Part shown: positions 29,378-39,618 of the stretch, one piece after another
Layout of the letters: each line of letters begins with the position of its first letter
How positions within the stretch are numbered: the first letter of the stretch is position 1
Assembly (NCBI GenBank): GCA_003149565.1
Contig: QCWH01000003.1
Span: 1-64,000 of the forward strand
Direction: 5' to 3'
From: Marivita sp. XM-24bin2
Lineage (GTDB): Bacteria > Pseudomonadota > Alphaproteobacteria > Rhodobacterales > Rhodobacteraceae
Length of the DNA stretch: 64,000 bases
Program-made: the position numbers and the translations under genes
The notes under the pieces: model-generated
Database searches by the model: none
What the model was told of the DNA's origin: nothing
Seen by the model: the letters and a program-made list of their open reading frames with translations, nothing else

Positions 29378-29422
29378 CGCTAGCACTGGCAATATTTTGC
29401 CCCTGAGGCCTTAGCGGGCATC

Positions 29423-29445
29423 GGCCATGCGTTGCACGCATGGCC
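29423..29445. repeat. Hairpin after the PPDK-like gene
   Basis: Inverted repeat GGCCATGCGT/ACGCATGGCC around TGC. It shares the ATGCGT..ACGCAT core with the first palindrome of the double elements but has no second palindrome. An A-run follows on the plus strand, so a T-run is absent for transcription from the PPDK-like gene. Confidence 0.55.
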
Positions 29446-29556
29446 AAAAACTTGTGGAATCCCTTATTTTTCGTTAACAGCCCGCTTGACGTGCGGTCAT
29501 GCCCTATTTTTGGGCGTTTGGTCGCCACCCACAACGCTGCGAGATCAAAACTCGAT

Positions 29557-30189
29557 ATGTCGAGATTGTTTGCAATTTTTTTGGCTTTGGTCTGCTTGGC
29601 AACGCCAACATTGGCAGAGCGCTCAACCGAAGCCGCGCAACAGCTCCTCACTCAGGAAAAATCCGTAATGGCGTCCGCAGGTGAATCCCACCTGACATCT
29701 CTGGTCACGCCCGTTTCACGCAATTCCGCGATTTACAACGCCTCATGGCTGAACGCACAGGACCCAGCCTCGGGCGGTGCACAATGGGAATGCCTTGCCG
29801 AAGCGCTTTACTTTGAAGCAAGAGGCGAGACCATCAAAGGTCAGTTCGCTGTGGCCGAAGTGATCATGAACCGCGTTCGGAGCGGCCGCTTCCCAGACAG
29901 CGTATGCGGCGTAATCAATCAGGGCACCGGCAAGAAATACCAGTGTCAGTTCACCTATACCTGCGACGGTATTCCAGAGCGCATCCGTGAGCCGCGCGCT
30001 TGGGAGCGCGTTGGCAAAGTGGCTCGCGCGATCCTCGACGGACGTGCGCCGATGAACCTCACAGATGGTGCCACGCATTATCACACCACGGCCGTGCGCC
30101 CGCGGTGGTCGCGCACCTACACCAAGACGGCTTCCATCGGTGTGCACCTGTTCTATCGCCACACATGGCGCGTCAGCAGCAGCGGCTGA
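29557..30189 (+). CDS. SleB/CwlJ-type cell wall hydrolase
   Basis: A 210-residue exported protein. ATG 29557 gives a signal peptide (MSRLFAIFLALVCLATPTLA); the frame is open upstream but that part is not signal-like. The hydrolase_2 domain covers about residues 85-205: 'WECLAEALYFEARGETIKGQFAVAEVIMNRVRS' (with the catalytic Glu in 'YFEARGE'), 'CGVINQGTGKKYQCQFTYTCDG' and 'GATHYHTTAVRPRWS'. Related to spore cortex lytic enzymes but widespread in non-sporulating alphaproteobacteria, where it trims peptidoglycan. It lies 179 bp after the PPDK-like gene. Confidence 0.92.
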   Translation: MSRLFAIFLALVCLATPTLAERSTEAAQQLLTQEKSVMASAGESHLTSLVTPVSRNSAIYNASWLNAQDPASGGAQWECLAEALYFEARGETIKGQFAVAEVIMNRVRSGRFPDSVCGVINQGTGKKYQCQFTYTCDGIPERIREPRAWERVGKVARAILDGRAPMNLTDGATHYHTTAVRPRWSRTYTKTASIGVHLFYRHTWRVSSSG

Positions 30190-30315
30190 GCCTCGGACCC
30201 TTCGACGGTTTCCATCAGATGAAATGTCGCGAGAGGATGGCAAAACGCCCCTTCGCGGCATTTTCGTTTGTGGCGCGCTCTGCTAGTTCCGACGTAACCA
30301 AAAAAGGGGTGCACT

Positions 30316-31242
30316 ATGAGCTCTGAAATCCGACTTGCCTTTGCGCATCCGTCCGAACGCGCGATTGCAACAGCTGAGGGCGGTCCTGTGGACCGGATTT
30401 CATTGCGGGACCATATCGTCGATGTCGAAATCGGCGCCTTTCAAGCGGAGCGAGGCACCCGCCAGCGGATTTGTTTCAACGTCGTTGTCGAAGTCCAGCC
30501 CATCGTTGGCCATATCGACGATGATGTGGACCGAATCCTGTCCTATGACCGGGTGACCGAAGCAATTGCCGCAGAACTGGCTGCCGAGCGGTTGAACTTG
30601 CTTGAAACGCTGGCAGAACGAATTGCCGAACGCATTCTTTTGGAACCGCAGGCGTTGCGAGCTTTTGTGCGGATCGAAAAATTGGACCGGGGCCCCGGAG
30701 CGCTGGGCGTCGAAATCGTACGAGCCCGCACTGATCTTGGCGGTACAGCAACCGATGCCAGCCAAGAACGCCCCCACCCGCGCGTGGTCTACCTGTCGAA
30801 TGCAGCCATCAGGTCCGAGCATCTTGGTGCTTGGATCGACCAACTCACGACTGATCCTGCCCCGCTCATTCTGTGTGTGGGCATGCCGGATAGCAAGCCT
30901 CCGCAGTGCAATCACGCAATGGCGCAACGGCGGATTGACCTTCTGGCGATCGAACAGAACGGCTGGTTGCTGGCGGCGCGGGATGCCCGCTGCAAAGTCG
31001 TCGCGACTCGCACCGAACTGGATTGGGCCATGAAAAACGGTCAGGTGTGCATCTGGGCACCATCCAAAATCGTGCTCGATGCGGTGGAGGGGCCAGAAAC
31101 CTCCATTACCGACACAGTCGCCCTGACTGGGTGGTTTGCTGAGGAAATGGAGGCGCGTGAGCTTCTGGCCATCGGCGCCGAAGCACCGGCTTTGGAGAAT
31201 GTTTCAGTTCGCAACAGCGCAATCGGCGAAAGCATGCTATAG
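30316..31242 (+). CDS. folB: Dihydroneopterin aldolase with C-terminal extension
   Basis: A 308-residue protein. Residues about 25-135 are the FolB fold: 'ISLRDHIVDVEIGAFQAERGTRQRICFNVVVEV', 'DRILSYDRVTEAIAAEL', 'LNLLETLAERIAERIL' and 'VRIEKLDRGPGALGVEIVR', with the catalytic Glu and Lys present. FolB cleaves dihydroneopterin to 6-hydroxymethyl-dihydropterin. The following 170 residues (from about 145) have no counterpart in the usual 120-residue enzyme and I cannot assign them. It is first in a folB-folP-glmM array; AAAAGGGG near 30301 is a distant ribosome binding site. Confidence 0.85.
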   Translation: MSSEIRLAFAHPSERAIATAEGGPVDRISLRDHIVDVEIGAFQAERGTRQRICFNVVVEVQPIVGHIDDDVDRILSYDRVTEAIAAELAAERLNLLETLAERIAERILLEPQALRAFVRIEKLDRGPGALGVEIVRARTDLGGTATDASQERPHPRVVYLSNAAIRSEHLGAWIDQLTTDPAPLILCVGMPDSKPPQCNHAMAQRRIDLLAIEQNGWLLAARDARCKVVATRTELDWAMKNGQVCIWAPSKIVLDAVEGPETSITDTVALTGWFAEEMEARELLAIGAEAPALENVSVRNSAIGESML

Positions 31243-31281
31243 GCGCTTGTCAAAGCAAGAATTGCGTTTCATTCACGCGGC

Positions 31282-32301
31282 ATGACGACCTATTTTCGCC
31301 CATTGCCCCGTTCCACCGGTCCGCGCCCTAAAGACGCCTGTAATCTGGCTGGCGGCCCGCTCTGGTTTACGGAAGCCGTTGCGCTGCGCCGCGATGGAAA
31401 GCCCGAAATCATTCCGGCCAAAGCGGTTCCCGATGACGTTCTGGACCGTCTGACTTGCGCACGTGAACAGATTGCAGGCTTGCAGATGGACCGCGTGACG
31501 CTGATGGGAATCCTGAACGTCACACCGGACAGTTTTTCTGACGGCGGTCGTTATCTTGATCCCGAAGCTGCCGTTACGCAGGCCCAGCGTATGGTTTCCG
31601 AAGGGGCTGGTATCATCGACGTGGGCGGCGAAAGCACGCGACCCGGTGCGGAGACCGTGTCAAACGATGAGGAAATCGCCCGCGTGTCCGGCCCTATTTC
31701 GGCGATTGCACGCGACTTGGGCGTACCGATTTCGATAGACACGCGGAAGGCCCCTGTTGCCGAGGCTGCGCTCAATGCCGGTGCTGCTTTGGTCAATGAT
31801 GTTGCAGGGTTCACCTTTGACGCCGACCTGGCGCCGCTCTGTGCCGCACGTCAGGTGCCGGTCTGTGTGATGCACGCGCAGGGCGATCCTCAGACCATGC
31901 AGGATGCCCCGCGTTACGACGACGTAAGGCTTGATGTTTACGACTTCCTATCTGAGCGGATCGAAGCCCTCGTGGCTCTGGGCATCGCCCGCGACCAGAT
32001 CCTCATAGATCCCGGCATCGGATTTGGCAAAACGCTGGATCACAACCTTGCCCTGCTGCGGGACATTGCGCTGTTTCATGGTTTGGGCTGCGCAATCCTG
32101 CTCGGGGCATCGCGCAAGAAGTTCATCGGCACGATCTCCGGGGTTGGCGCGGCGGACACACGTGTGGCGGGATCGGTTTCGGTGGCCTTGCACGCTGCGT
32201 CTCAGGGTGTGCAAGTCATACGGGTCCATGATGTGAGTGAAACGCGTCAGGCGCTTGCGCTTTGGCATGCAGTTGAATGGGGTTTCGAAAATGGCACGTA
32301 A
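31282..32301 (+). CDS. folP: Dihydropteroate synthase
   Basis: A 339-residue enzyme joining 6-hydroxymethyl-dihydropterin diphosphate to p-aminobenzoate, the sulfonamide target. After an extra N-terminal segment of about 70 residues comes the barrel: '[24 protein letters not shown]', '[14 protein letters not shown]', 'PISIDTRKA', 'LVNDVAGF', '[21 protein letters not shown]', '[11 protein letters not shown]' and '[12 protein letters not shown]'. All pterin and pABA residues expected in these motifs are present. It lies 39 bp after folB and overlaps glmM by 11 nt. Confidence 0.96.
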   Translation: MTTYFRPLPRSTGPRPKDACNLAGGPLWFTEAVALRRDGKPEIIPAKAVPDDVLDRLTCAREQIAGLQMDRVTLMGILNVTPDSFSDGGRYLDPEAAVTQAQRMVSEGAGIIDVGGESTRPGAETVSNDEEIARVSGPISAIARDLGVPISIDTRKAPVAEAALNAGAALVNDVAGFTFDADLAPLCAARQVPVCVMHAQGDPQTMQDAPRYDDVRLDVYDFLSERIEALVALGIARDQILIDPGIGFGKTLDHNLALLRDIALFHGLGCAILLGASRKKFIGTISGVGAADTRVAGSVSVALHAASQGVQVIRVHDVSETRQALALWHAVEWGFENGT

Positions 32302-33634
32302 GCTGTTTGGCACAGATGGTGTTCGAGGGACGGCCAACATCCATCCTATGACCGCCGATATGGCACTGCGTATTGGTGCAGCGGTGGGTCGGCATTTCCG
32401 GCAGGACTCCAAAGGTGTGCACCGTGTGGTGATCGGCAAGGACACGCGGCAGTCAGGCTACATGTTCGAAAACGCGCTGACCGCCGGATTGACCTCGACG
32501 GGTATGAACGTGCTGCTGTTGGGTCCGGTGCCAACTCCGGCTGTGGGCTTGCTCACCCCGTCGATGCGCGCGGATCTCGGGATCATGATTTCGGCCAGCC
32601 ACAACCCGGCGCAGGATAACGGCATAAAATTCTTTGGTCCGGACGGGTTCAAGCTCTCGGACGCCGATGAGGCAGAAATCGAAATGCTGATCGAATCCGG
32701 CGTTGAGTCGGCGCAAGCCGAGAACATCGGCCGCGCCAAGCGTATCGATGATGGGCGGTTCCGCTATCAGGAACGGGTCAAGTCTACCTTTCCATCCGAC
32801 TTGCGGCTTGACGGCCTTAAAGTAGTGATCGATTGCGCCAACGGCGCCGCCTACAAGGCTGCCCCTGAAGTACTTTGGGAGTTGGGAGCCGAGGTCATCC
32901 CTTTGGGTGTGAGCCCGACAGGCGCGAATATCAATGAAGGCTGCGGATCGACACACCCGCAACTGGCCGCCGCCGCCGTGGTGGCGCATGGTGCAGATGT
33001 GGGGATTTGCCTCGATGGCGATGCCGATCGGGTCATTCTGATCGACGAGACCGGACAGGTGGCCGATGGCGACCAGATCATGGCGCTGATGGCCGCCCGC
33101 TGGGCCGAAGAAAATCGGTTGCGCGAAGGCGTGCTCGTGGCCACCGTCATGTCAAACCTCGGGTTAGAGCGATTTCTGGACGGGCGCGGTTTGCGGCTGG
33201 AACGCACAGGCGTCGGCGATCGGTACGTAGTCGAGGCAATGCGGCGCGGCGGCTGGAACCTTGGCGGCGAGCAATCGGGCCATATCGTCATGACGGATTT
33301 CGCCACAACAGGCGACGGGTTGATGGCCGGCTTGCAGTTCCTCGGTGAGATGTGTCGCACTGGAAAACCGGCAAGCGCCCTAGCCCGCAGCTTCGATCCC
33401 GTTCCGCAGTTGTTGAAAAACGTGCGCTATGATCCGTCGGTGACACCGCTTGAGATGGCGGCGGTCAAGTCGGCCATTGCGGATGCTGAAGCGCGGCTGA
33501 ACGGCAAAGGACGATTGTTGATCCGCAAGTCGGGCACCGAACCTCTGATCCGAGTGATGGCGGAATGCGAGGACGAGGCGCTGCTGGTGGAAGTGGTGGA
33601 CGGCATTGTGGCCGAGGTCGCCGCGTCGGTTTGA
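32291..33634 (+). CDS. glmM: Phosphoglucosamine mutase
   Basis: A 447-residue enzyme converting glucosamine-6-P to glucosamine-1-P for UDP-GlcNAc and peptidoglycan. It begins inside folP at ATG 32291 ([16 protein letters not shown]). The phosphoserine loop is '[20 protein letters not shown]', the metal loop '[11 protein letters not shown]', the sugar loop 'GGEQSGHIV', and the phosphate-binding tail '[16 protein letters not shown]'. Overlap with folP suggests coupled translation. A double palindrome element follows directly. Confidence 0.98.
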   Translation: MARKLFGTDGVRGTANIHPMTADMALRIGAAVGRHFRQDSKGVHRVVIGKDTRQSGYMFENALTAGLTSTGMNVLLLGPVPTPAVGLLTPSMRADLGIMISASHNPAQDNGIKFFGPDGFKLSDADEAEIEMLIESGVESAQAENIGRAKRIDDGRFRYQERVKSTFPSDLRLDGLKVVIDCANGAAYKAAPEVLWELGAEVIPLGVSPTGANINEGCGSTHPQLAAAAVVAHGADVGICLDGDADRVILIDETGQVADGDQIMALMAARWAEENRLREGVLVATVMSNLGLERFLDGRGLRLERTGVGDRYVVEAMRRGGWNLGGEQSGHIVMTDFATTGDGLMAGLQFLGEMCRTGKPASALARSFDPVPQLLKNVRYDPSVTPLEMAAVKSAIADAEARLNGKGRLLIRKSGTEPLIRVMAECEDEALLVEVVDGIVAEVAASV

Positions 33635-33640
33635 GGTACG

Positions 33641-33681
33641 CGGATGTGTCAACCCATCCGGCGTTTGCGTTGACGCAAACG
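33641..33681. repeat. Double palindrome element, copy 2 (between glmM and serine hydrolase)
   Basis: First palindrome 33641-33660 (arms CGGATGTGT/ACCCATCCG, 8 of 10 pairs); second 33662-33681 (CGTTTGCGT/ACGCAAACG around TG). Centres 33650.5 and 33671.5, 21 bp apart. It starts 7 nt after the glmM stop and ends 2 nt before the stop of the convergent hydrolase gene. Confidence 0.8.
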
Positions 33682-33683
33682 GG

Positions 33684-34622
33684 TCAGAGGTCTCGCAAAA
33701 CCTGCTCCAACCTTTCAGACAGCGCATAGAACCGAGCGGGATCGGCCACCGCCACGTCATATCCCATCGCAGACACGGCACCAAAGGGGTACAGGACGGC
33801 GTAGGCCCCTGTTTTTGGTCCAAACGGGATGGAAATGGCTCCGGCATGGGACATCCGGACACCCTCCTCGCGGACCTCGAAATTCATGCCGAGCCCGTAA
33901 TAGCTGTCTTGGGCACGCTCCGCACGGGGCAACGCCAGCGGATCGCGTCCCACCCGTCCTTGGGGCCCAAACCAGTACCACAAGAGCCTTGCATGATCTG
34001 CCATTGACATACGCCATCCTCCCCAGGCCGCATAAGCGCCAAAGCGGGGAGACAGGGTGGCAGACACACCCGCGGGGTCGAGTACCCGCGCCTGGCAGGC
34101 GTCGACATAGCTTTGCCCGGTCGTCACTTCGATAATCCGGCCCAGAAGAGCGTAATTCTCGTTGTTATACGAAAATGCACCGCGCGTGCCGCGCTGACGG
34201 CTGCGATTCAGGACGATATCTGTCACATGTACGTGACGTGGCTGCGCCTCGTTCAGCCAGAACCCCATACGCAACTGTGTCGAATCCCGGCCTATCCCGG
34301 AGGTATGGGTAACCAGCTCGGAGACTGTCGCTGGTGGCGCCGCTCTATGCAGCGCGTCGGCCAACGTGGTGTCCCAATCCAAACGTCCCTCATCCACCAA
34401 AGACAGAACACAAAGGGCTGTGATCGCCTTTGAATTAGAGGCAAGATCCATCGGTCTGTCAGCGTCCAACCCGTGACTGGGCACGCCATCGGTCAGCACC
34501 TGCATGGCAGTGGCATCTGCACCGGAATCCTGCGCCCAATCGGAAAACAGACTGACCGGATCCTGGGCAAGGCCGGGTGTTGCGGCAGAAAAACCCAGCA
34601 AAAAAGCCAGAAGACGTTTCAT
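33684..34622 (-). CDS. Exported serine hydrolase (beta-lactamase class C/DD-peptidase fold)
   Basis: A 312-residue protein with a signal peptide (MKRLLAFLLGFSAATPGLA). The SxxK nucleophile motif is 'DLASNSKAITAL', the second motif is YNN in 'FSYNNENYALLGRIIE', and the third region is 'RMSHAGAISI' (HAG in place of KTG/HxG). It probably hydrolyses esters or D-Ala peptides in the periplasm; true beta-lactamase activity cannot be inferred. It sits between proS and glmM and ends beside a double palindrome element. Confidence 0.88.
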   Translation of the reverse strand: MKRLLAFLLGFSAATPGLAQDPVSLFSDWAQDSGADATAMQVLTDGVPSHGLDADRPMDLASNSKAITALCVLSLVDEGRLDWDTTLADALHRAAPPATVSELVTHTSGIGRDSTQLRMGFWLNEAQPRHVHVTDIVLNRSRQRGTRGAFSYNNENYALLGRIIEVTTGQSYVDACQARVLDPAGVSATLSPRFGAYAAWGGWRMSMADHARLLWYWFGPQGRVGRDPLALPRAERAQDSYYGLGMNFEVREEGVRMSHAGAISIPFGPKTGAYAVLYPFGAVSAMGYDVAVADPARFYALSERLEQVLRDL

Positions 34623-34672
34623 GTCTTCTGGCTAGCAAATCAAAGGTCGCCCGTTCAAGGGACGGGCCCGGA

Positions 34673-36016
34673 TCAAGCGGTGGCTATACCGTAAATGGCT
34701 GCAATCCGCGCAATCGCCTGTTCGGGCGGCAGTTCTTCGCTGTCAACGGTTCTGCGCGACGTGAGTTCCACCACACCGTTCTTGAGCCCGCGCGGACCGA
34801 CCGTAATGCGCCACGGCAGGCCAATCAGGTCCATCGTGGCGAACTTGCCCCCTGCCCGTTCGTTGCGGTCGTCGTAGAGCGGTTCGAGGCCAATCGCGGT
34901 GAGGCTGCCGTAAAGCGCCTCACAGGCTGCGTCAGCTTCTTCATCACCCTGCTTGAGATTGACGATGCCGCAATGGAACGGCGTCACGCCTTCCGGCCAG
35001 ATGATGCCGTTGTCGTCATGGCTCGCTTCGATGATTGCGCCCAAGAGGCGGCTCACACCGATCCCATGCGACCCCATATGCACAGGCACCTTGTTGCCCT
35101 CGGCATCAGCCACTGTCGCGCCCATTGCATCGGAATACTTGGTGCCGAAATAGAAGATCTGCCCCACTTCGATGCCCCGCGCCGTACGGCGGCGCTCTTC
35201 GGGAACCTTTGCGAACTCGGCTTCGTCATGGGTTTCATCGGTGCGGGCATAGCGCGAAGTGAACTCTTCGAGCACCGCCTGACACTGGTCGACACTGTCG
35301 TAGTCGATTTCACGGTCACCGAATTTCAGATCAGTGATCTCGCTGTCATAGAACACCTCGGACTCGCCGGTTTCGGCCAGCACGAGGAATTCATGGGTGT
35401 CGTCGCCGCCGATGGGACCAGAGTCGGCGCGCATCGGGATTGCCTGCAGGCCCATACGCTCATAGGTGCGCAAGTAGCTGACGAGGTGGCGGTTGTAGGC
35501 GTGCAGCGCGTCTTCCTTGGTCAGGTCGAAATTGTAGCCATCCTTCATAAGGAATTCGCGGCCCCGCATGACGCCAAAGCGCGGGCGGATCTCGTCGCGG
35601 AATTTCCACTGGATGTGGTAGAGCGTCAGCGGCAGGTCCTTGTAGCTGCCGACATGGCTGCGGAAGATGTCGGTGATCAGCTCTTCGTTTGTAGGACCGT
35701 AAAGCATGTCGCGCCCGTGCCGGTCACGAACGCGCAGCATTTCGGGGCCATACGCGTCATAGCGTCCGGATTCTTTCCAGAGTTCCGCCGATTGCAATGT
35801 CGGCATCAGCATCGGGATATGCCCCGCACGAACTTGCTCTTCGTGGACAATAGTCTCGATGTTGCGCAGCACCTTGTAGCCCAGCGGCAGCCAGGAATAG
35901 ATGCCAGCGCTGGCCTGCTTGATCATACCGGCGCGCAGCATCAGCCGGTGGCTGACGATCTGGGCCTCGGCGGGGGTTTCCTTGAGAACGGGCAAAAAAT
36001 AGCGGGACAGACGCAT
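34673..36016 (-). CDS. proS: Proline--tRNA ligase
   Basis: A 447-residue class II synthetase. AGAGGT before ATG 36016 and the start [13 protein letters not shown] fix the start. Class II motifs: '[24 protein letters not shown]' , '[20 protein letters not shown]' and '[32 protein letters not shown]'. The editing insertion of the long bacterial form is absent; the short length is usual in alphaproteobacteria. The anticodon-binding domain is at the C-terminus ('[11 protein letters not shown]', '[26 protein letters not shown]'). Confidence 0.97.
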   Translation of the reverse strand: MRLSRYFLPVLKETPAEAQIVSHRLMLRAGMIKQASAGIYSWLPLGYKVLRNIETIVHEEQVRAGHIPMLMPTLQSAELWKESGRYDAYGPEMLRVRDRHGRDMLYGPTNEELITDIFRSHVGSYKDLPLTLYHIQWKFRDEIRPRFGVMRGREFLMKDGYNFDLTKEDALHAYNRHLVSYLRTYERMGLQAIPMRADSGPIGGDDTHEFLVLAETGESEVFYDSEITDLKFGDREIDYDSVDQCQAVLEEFTSRYARTDETHDEAEFAKVPEERRRTARGIEVGQIFYFGTKYSDAMGATVADAEGNKVPVHMGSHGIGVSRLLGAIIEASHDDNGIIWPEGVTPFHCGIVNLKQGDEEADAACEALYGSLTAIGLEPLYDDRNERAGGKFATMDLIGLPWRITVGPRGLKNGVVELTSRRTVDSEELPPEQAIARIAAIYGIATA

Positions 36017-36172
36017 CTGGGACCTCTGATGGGTGGTTTCGCCCGTCCTAGCGGGTTGCATCGGAACGGACAAGAGCGGGTCTTGCCACAGCGAGATGGC
36101 CCGTTCTTTGCAGGACGCTCGGGTTGGCGATTGTTCGCCAGACCTGCCGGGATGCGAACAGACGAAAGCAAC

Positions 36173-37915
36173 ATGATTTCTCTTGCCCTGTCACAGCTTG
36201 GCGTACTGGTCTCCGGCTTAGTTCTGGCACTGGTTCTGCTGAGCGTCGCGGCTCGTTTTGTCATTCCGGGGCAGGATCGCATGTCGCGCGCCGGACGGTG
36301 GGTGTCTTTCTGGACACCCCCTGCGCGGCGCTTGTGGATATTGCCCTTGAAAAGCAAACGCCTTCGAAGAGAACCGTATTCCCGCCGGTTGCGTTTGCCA
36401 CGCATCAGAACCGATTTCGATAACCTGATTTCAGAAGCGCAAACCAAACTCACTGCCGTTGAAAAGCAAGCGCCAGAGGAGACAGCGAGAGCAAGGCCCG
36501 ACCTCGAAACTCGCACAGCGGCGCTAGTGTCGCTGGAAGGCATTGCTCAGGACGCTGTGCGTCGGGGACTTGGACGATCACATATCCGCGTGATGAAAAT
36601 TCTTTGCAGCTATGTCCGCGAAAACGCCCCCGCTTCTTTGGCTGTCGCGTTCCCGCTGCAGGATTGGATGCCTTTGTCGAGCGATGCGCACCCAATTGAA
36701 AAGAAACAGCATCTTGACTGGCGCGCTGCGCGGTTTGCAAGCCCGGTCAACTCGAATGTCCGGGACTGGGCAGCGTCGCTGCAAGCCCCTCGAGAGGATG
36801 TCGCACTGGCGCTGCGGATCATTGGCCGTCGAACCGCCGACCAACGGGCGGTTGAGGCCGTTTCCGGACGAAAGCCAAAAGTGTCCGACATACGTGTTTA
36901 TGATACCCCCTGCCCGACGCTTGATGATGCGGGCGCTACCGGGCCATACGGTTCGCAGAAGGTAGCACGTTTTCTGACTGATCTGAAACGCTGGCGAGAC
37001 GCGCTTGGAGCGTATCAGGGCTACCGCCCGGATTTACGGCGCACAAACCTTCAGGCCGCAGATGTCTCCGATCTTGACCTGAGCGGATGTCGATTGGACC
37101 GCGCGCGTTTCGAGGGCGCCTGTCTGGCAGGAACCCGCTTGGTCGGCGCAAGCCTGCAACACGCACGTCTGGGCGCTGCAGACTGCAATTCGGTACAGAT
37201 GCAAGGCGCTGACCTCTCATGTGCTTGGCTAGAGGGCGCCGATTTCAGAAATGGCAAGCTGGATGGCGCGATCTTTCCTGCTGCACAGTTGGAATGGGTA
37301 AATTTCAAGAGTGCAAGTTTGCGAGGCGCAGATTTCACCGGTGCGCGCATGGAAATCACCTCAATGTACGGGTCACAGCTGCAAGGCACCGTATTCCGCC
37401 ATGCCAATCTTAGCGGCGCTGTCCTAAGAGACGCGCAGATGGAAGAGGCAGAGTTTTGGGAAGCCGATCTGAGCTGGGCAAATCTGCGCGGCGCGAGAAT
37501 GGAGCGCACCAATCTGTGCTGGGCAACATTGCAAGGCGCGGACTTGGGAAGCGCATTTTTTGACGGGGCGCAATTGAACGGAGCAATCCTTGAAGCCGCT
37601 GATCTCAGATCCGCAAAGTTGGAGGCGACAGCTCTGCGTTCCACACAGTTGGCGGGCATCACATCAGCTGATCGCGCCAGCTTTCGCCGTTCTCTACTGA
37701 AAGATGTCGATCTGTCGGATGTTCCACTTTCGCAAAGTCAAATCGACCAGTGTTTCGGCGATGCCAGTGTGATCCCGCCAAATGGATGCAGGCGGCCCTC
37801 TCACTGGCCGACCGAGGTCCTGCCCGTTTATGCCAAAGGCGGCATTACCGATCACTGGCAAAAGTGGTGCCACAGCGCCTCGTCTGACAGGCCAGGCGCC
37901 GGATCTCAAAAATGA
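36173..37915 (+). CDS. Membrane-anchored pentapeptide-repeat protein
   Basis: About 580 residues. An N-terminal transmembrane helix ('[23 protein letters not shown]') is followed by a basic arginine-rich linker, a helical soluble region, and a pentapeptide-repeat beta-helix from about residue 285 to 520, with A(D/N)LxX-like units such as '[10 protein letters not shown]', '[10 protein letters not shown]', '[10 protein letters not shown]', '[10 protein letters not shown]', '[10 protein letters not shown]'. The start is uncertain: ATG 36152 would add seven residues, and neither ATG has a strong ribosome binding site. The product resembles alphaproteobacterial pentapeptide proteins of unknown role. 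Its end lies 74 nt before the kinase start. Confidence 0.8.
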   Translation: MISLALSQLGVLVSGLVLALVLLSVAARFVIPGQDRMSRAGRWVSFWTPPARRLWILPLKSKRLRREPYSRRLRLPRIRTDFDNLISEAQTKLTAVEKQAPEETARARPDLETRTAALVSLEGIAQDAVRRGLGRSHIRVMKILCSYVRENAPASLAVAFPLQDWMPLSSDAHPIEKKQHLDWRAARFASPVNSNVRDWAASLQAPREDVALALRIIGRRTADQRAVEAVSGRKPKVSDIRVYDTPCPTLDDAGATGPYGSQKVARFLTDLKRWRDALGAYQGYRPDLRRTNLQAADVSDLDLSGCRLDRARFEGACLAGTRLVGASLQHARLGAADCNSVQMQGADLSCAWLEGADFRNGKLDGAIFPAAQLEWVNFKSASLRGADFTGARMEITSMYGSQLQGTVFRHANLSGAVLRDAQMEEAEFWEADLSWANLRGARMERTNLCWATLQGADLGSAFFDGAQLNGAILEAADLRSAKLEATALRSTQLAGITSADRASFRRSLLKDVDLSDVPLSQSQIDQCFGDASVIPPNGCRRPSHWPTEVLPVYAKGGITDHWQKWCHSASSDRPGAGSQK

Positions 37916-37988
37916 TGCATTTGGTTTACATTTTGTACCGTCAGGTTATTTAGACAACCCCGGGGAGTATGCGTTCTCGGAGGCTGAG

Positions 37989-39493
37989 TTGAAAATTGAA
38001 AACGATATGCACCTGTCCAACCTTCCGGACAGTGTTACGGACATTTTTGCGCCAGGCTTCGAGGCGCTGCCTTTCGCAGCATTGTTTTACATCCCAGACG
38101 ATAAACTTACGCTTCTCTGGCGCAACCAAGCACATGCCGTCATGTCCGGCTCAGAAGGCCGGGATGTTACGGGCATGGGGATGTTCGAGGCATTCCCGCC
38201 GAGCGGTGATGCCGAGGGTTCGGATGCAATCGCCTTTATTCGCAAAGCAACTGATGAGATCGTAAAAAAGGACAACCGCAGGAAGTAGGCCCATCGCGCT
38301 TTGACCTGCTGGATGAGAGCGGTGCCTATGTCGAACATCATTGGCAAATGCATTTTGCGCCGGTCCGGAAGAACGGCGAAATCGTTGCCATCCTGCAAAC
38401 TGCCCGCGACGTGACCGAAGCCACGCTGACCGCGCGCTTGGCGCAAAGTCACAGACGTGCAGCCACATCAACCGCGTCAGTGGCCTATTTCAGTTATGAC
38501 CCGAAAACGGATCTGTTTCTGCGGCACGACGCCATTGATGCGATGTTCGGATTTGAACGCGAAGCAGCAGGCCCATACGCGGCACCGTTTTTCGAACGTA
38601 TCCACAAAGACGATATTGGCGCTGTCCACACCGAAGTCGAGCGCGTGCTTGCGGCTCCTCACGGCGAGATTGCATCATTCGACTACCGCATCCCCCTGCC
38701 CAACGGCGTTGAGCGGTTCGTACGCGTCCGAGGCGAGATCGCCACCGACCCAATTGATCGCCGCCCAAAACTGGTTGGCACGTTTGTAGACCTGACCGAT
38801 ATCGAGACCGCCCGTCAAGAACTGCAGCGCGCCGTCAACATCCGTGAGTCGTTGGTGGTCGAAGCCAATCACCGGATCAAGAACAGCCTGCAAATCGCTT
38901 TGTCCTTGCTGCGCCTTCAGGCCAGCAAACAATTGGCGGCAGGCGGGCCTGAAGCGGAAAAGGCCCGCGCAGCGTTGTTGGCTGTTGAATCGCGTGTGAG
39001 AGCGGTCGCGGACGTGCACGCGGCGATTCAGATCGACGACGATGTTGCACAGATTGATCTAACGGTTCTGTTCAACCGACTTGTTCAGTCGACCCGGAAA
39101 AGTGCAGAGCTTCCTGAAAATGCAATGCTTTTCAACCATCCACAAAAGCAGATCCGGATGAAAAGCGACACAGCTATCGCGCTGGGCCTCATGCTCAACG
39201 AATTGTTGACGAACGCCATCAAATACGGCGCCCCGACAGTTGAAGCCCCCGTGGCGCTTGACCTTGAAATCTGTGACTGCAGTCAGTTGAGTGTCACGGT
39301 CTCAAATGCCGATTTGACTTCGTCGGAAACGACGCTTGCCTTTGAATCCTCTGGCACTGGCGAACGCCTGCTCCAGCAGTTTGCCGATCAGATCGGCGCC
39401 TCAGTTCTTCGTGACAAGAAAGACGGGCAGATCGTGGCGCGGATCTTGATGGCACTGGACCAAGAACACAGGGATAGCGCCGTCGTCGCCTGA
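37989..39493 (+). CDS. PAS-HWE/HisKA_2-type histidine kinase interrupted by a -1 frameshift
   Basis: Two frames encode one protein of about 501 residues. Frame 1 (TTG 37989, GGAGG 5 nt upstream, to TAG 38286-38288) holds the first PAS domain. Frame 2, entered at about 38270, continues the same PAS ('RFDLLDESGAYVEHHWQMHFAP') and adds a second PAS, a HisKA_2-type dimerisation domain with phosphoacceptor His in 'EANHRIKNSLQIALSLL', and a HATPase ('GLMLNELLTNAIKYGAP'). The switch lies at GTA-AAA-AAG, an in-frame A_AAA_AAG heptamer (38264-38270), where slipping back one base restores the frame. Programmed frameshifting, a mutated run of A, or a sequencing error are all possible. Confidence 0.8.
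38264..38270 (+). promoter_or_regulatory. A_AAA_AAG slippery heptamer
   Basis: The heptamer is in register with the kinase reading frame (GTA AAA AAG). It is the same heptamer used in E. coli dnaX. The zero-frame stop is 16-18 nt downstream. A weak GCAGG/CCTGC pairing lies downstream (about 38278-38312), and no strong upstream Shine-Dalgarno stimulator is evident. Confidence 0.5.
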
Positions 39494-39618
39494 ACCGCGC
39501 CCCGTCAAGCCGGCAGCGGCGACGCAAAACCACAAAGCGTCGGCGCTTGTATACGCCTTGCACTTGAAACCCTTGGGCGGACGGGCAATGTAGGGGCGAG
39601 ATATACGGGGCATTTTGG

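Noticed and set aside
34577..37915. 1112-codon open frame covering proS on the other strand
   Set aside because: Only the part from about 36173 is a real gene (pentapeptide protein); the front is antisense to proS.
37782..37988. ATG 37782 as start of the kinase
   Set aside because: It lies inside the pentapeptide gene, has no ribosome binding site, and gives a non-PAS front; TTG 37989 has GGAGG at good spacing.
39494..39618. Minus-strand small ORF overlapping the kinase end
   Set aside because: Frames there are arginine-rich shadows with no ribosome binding site.
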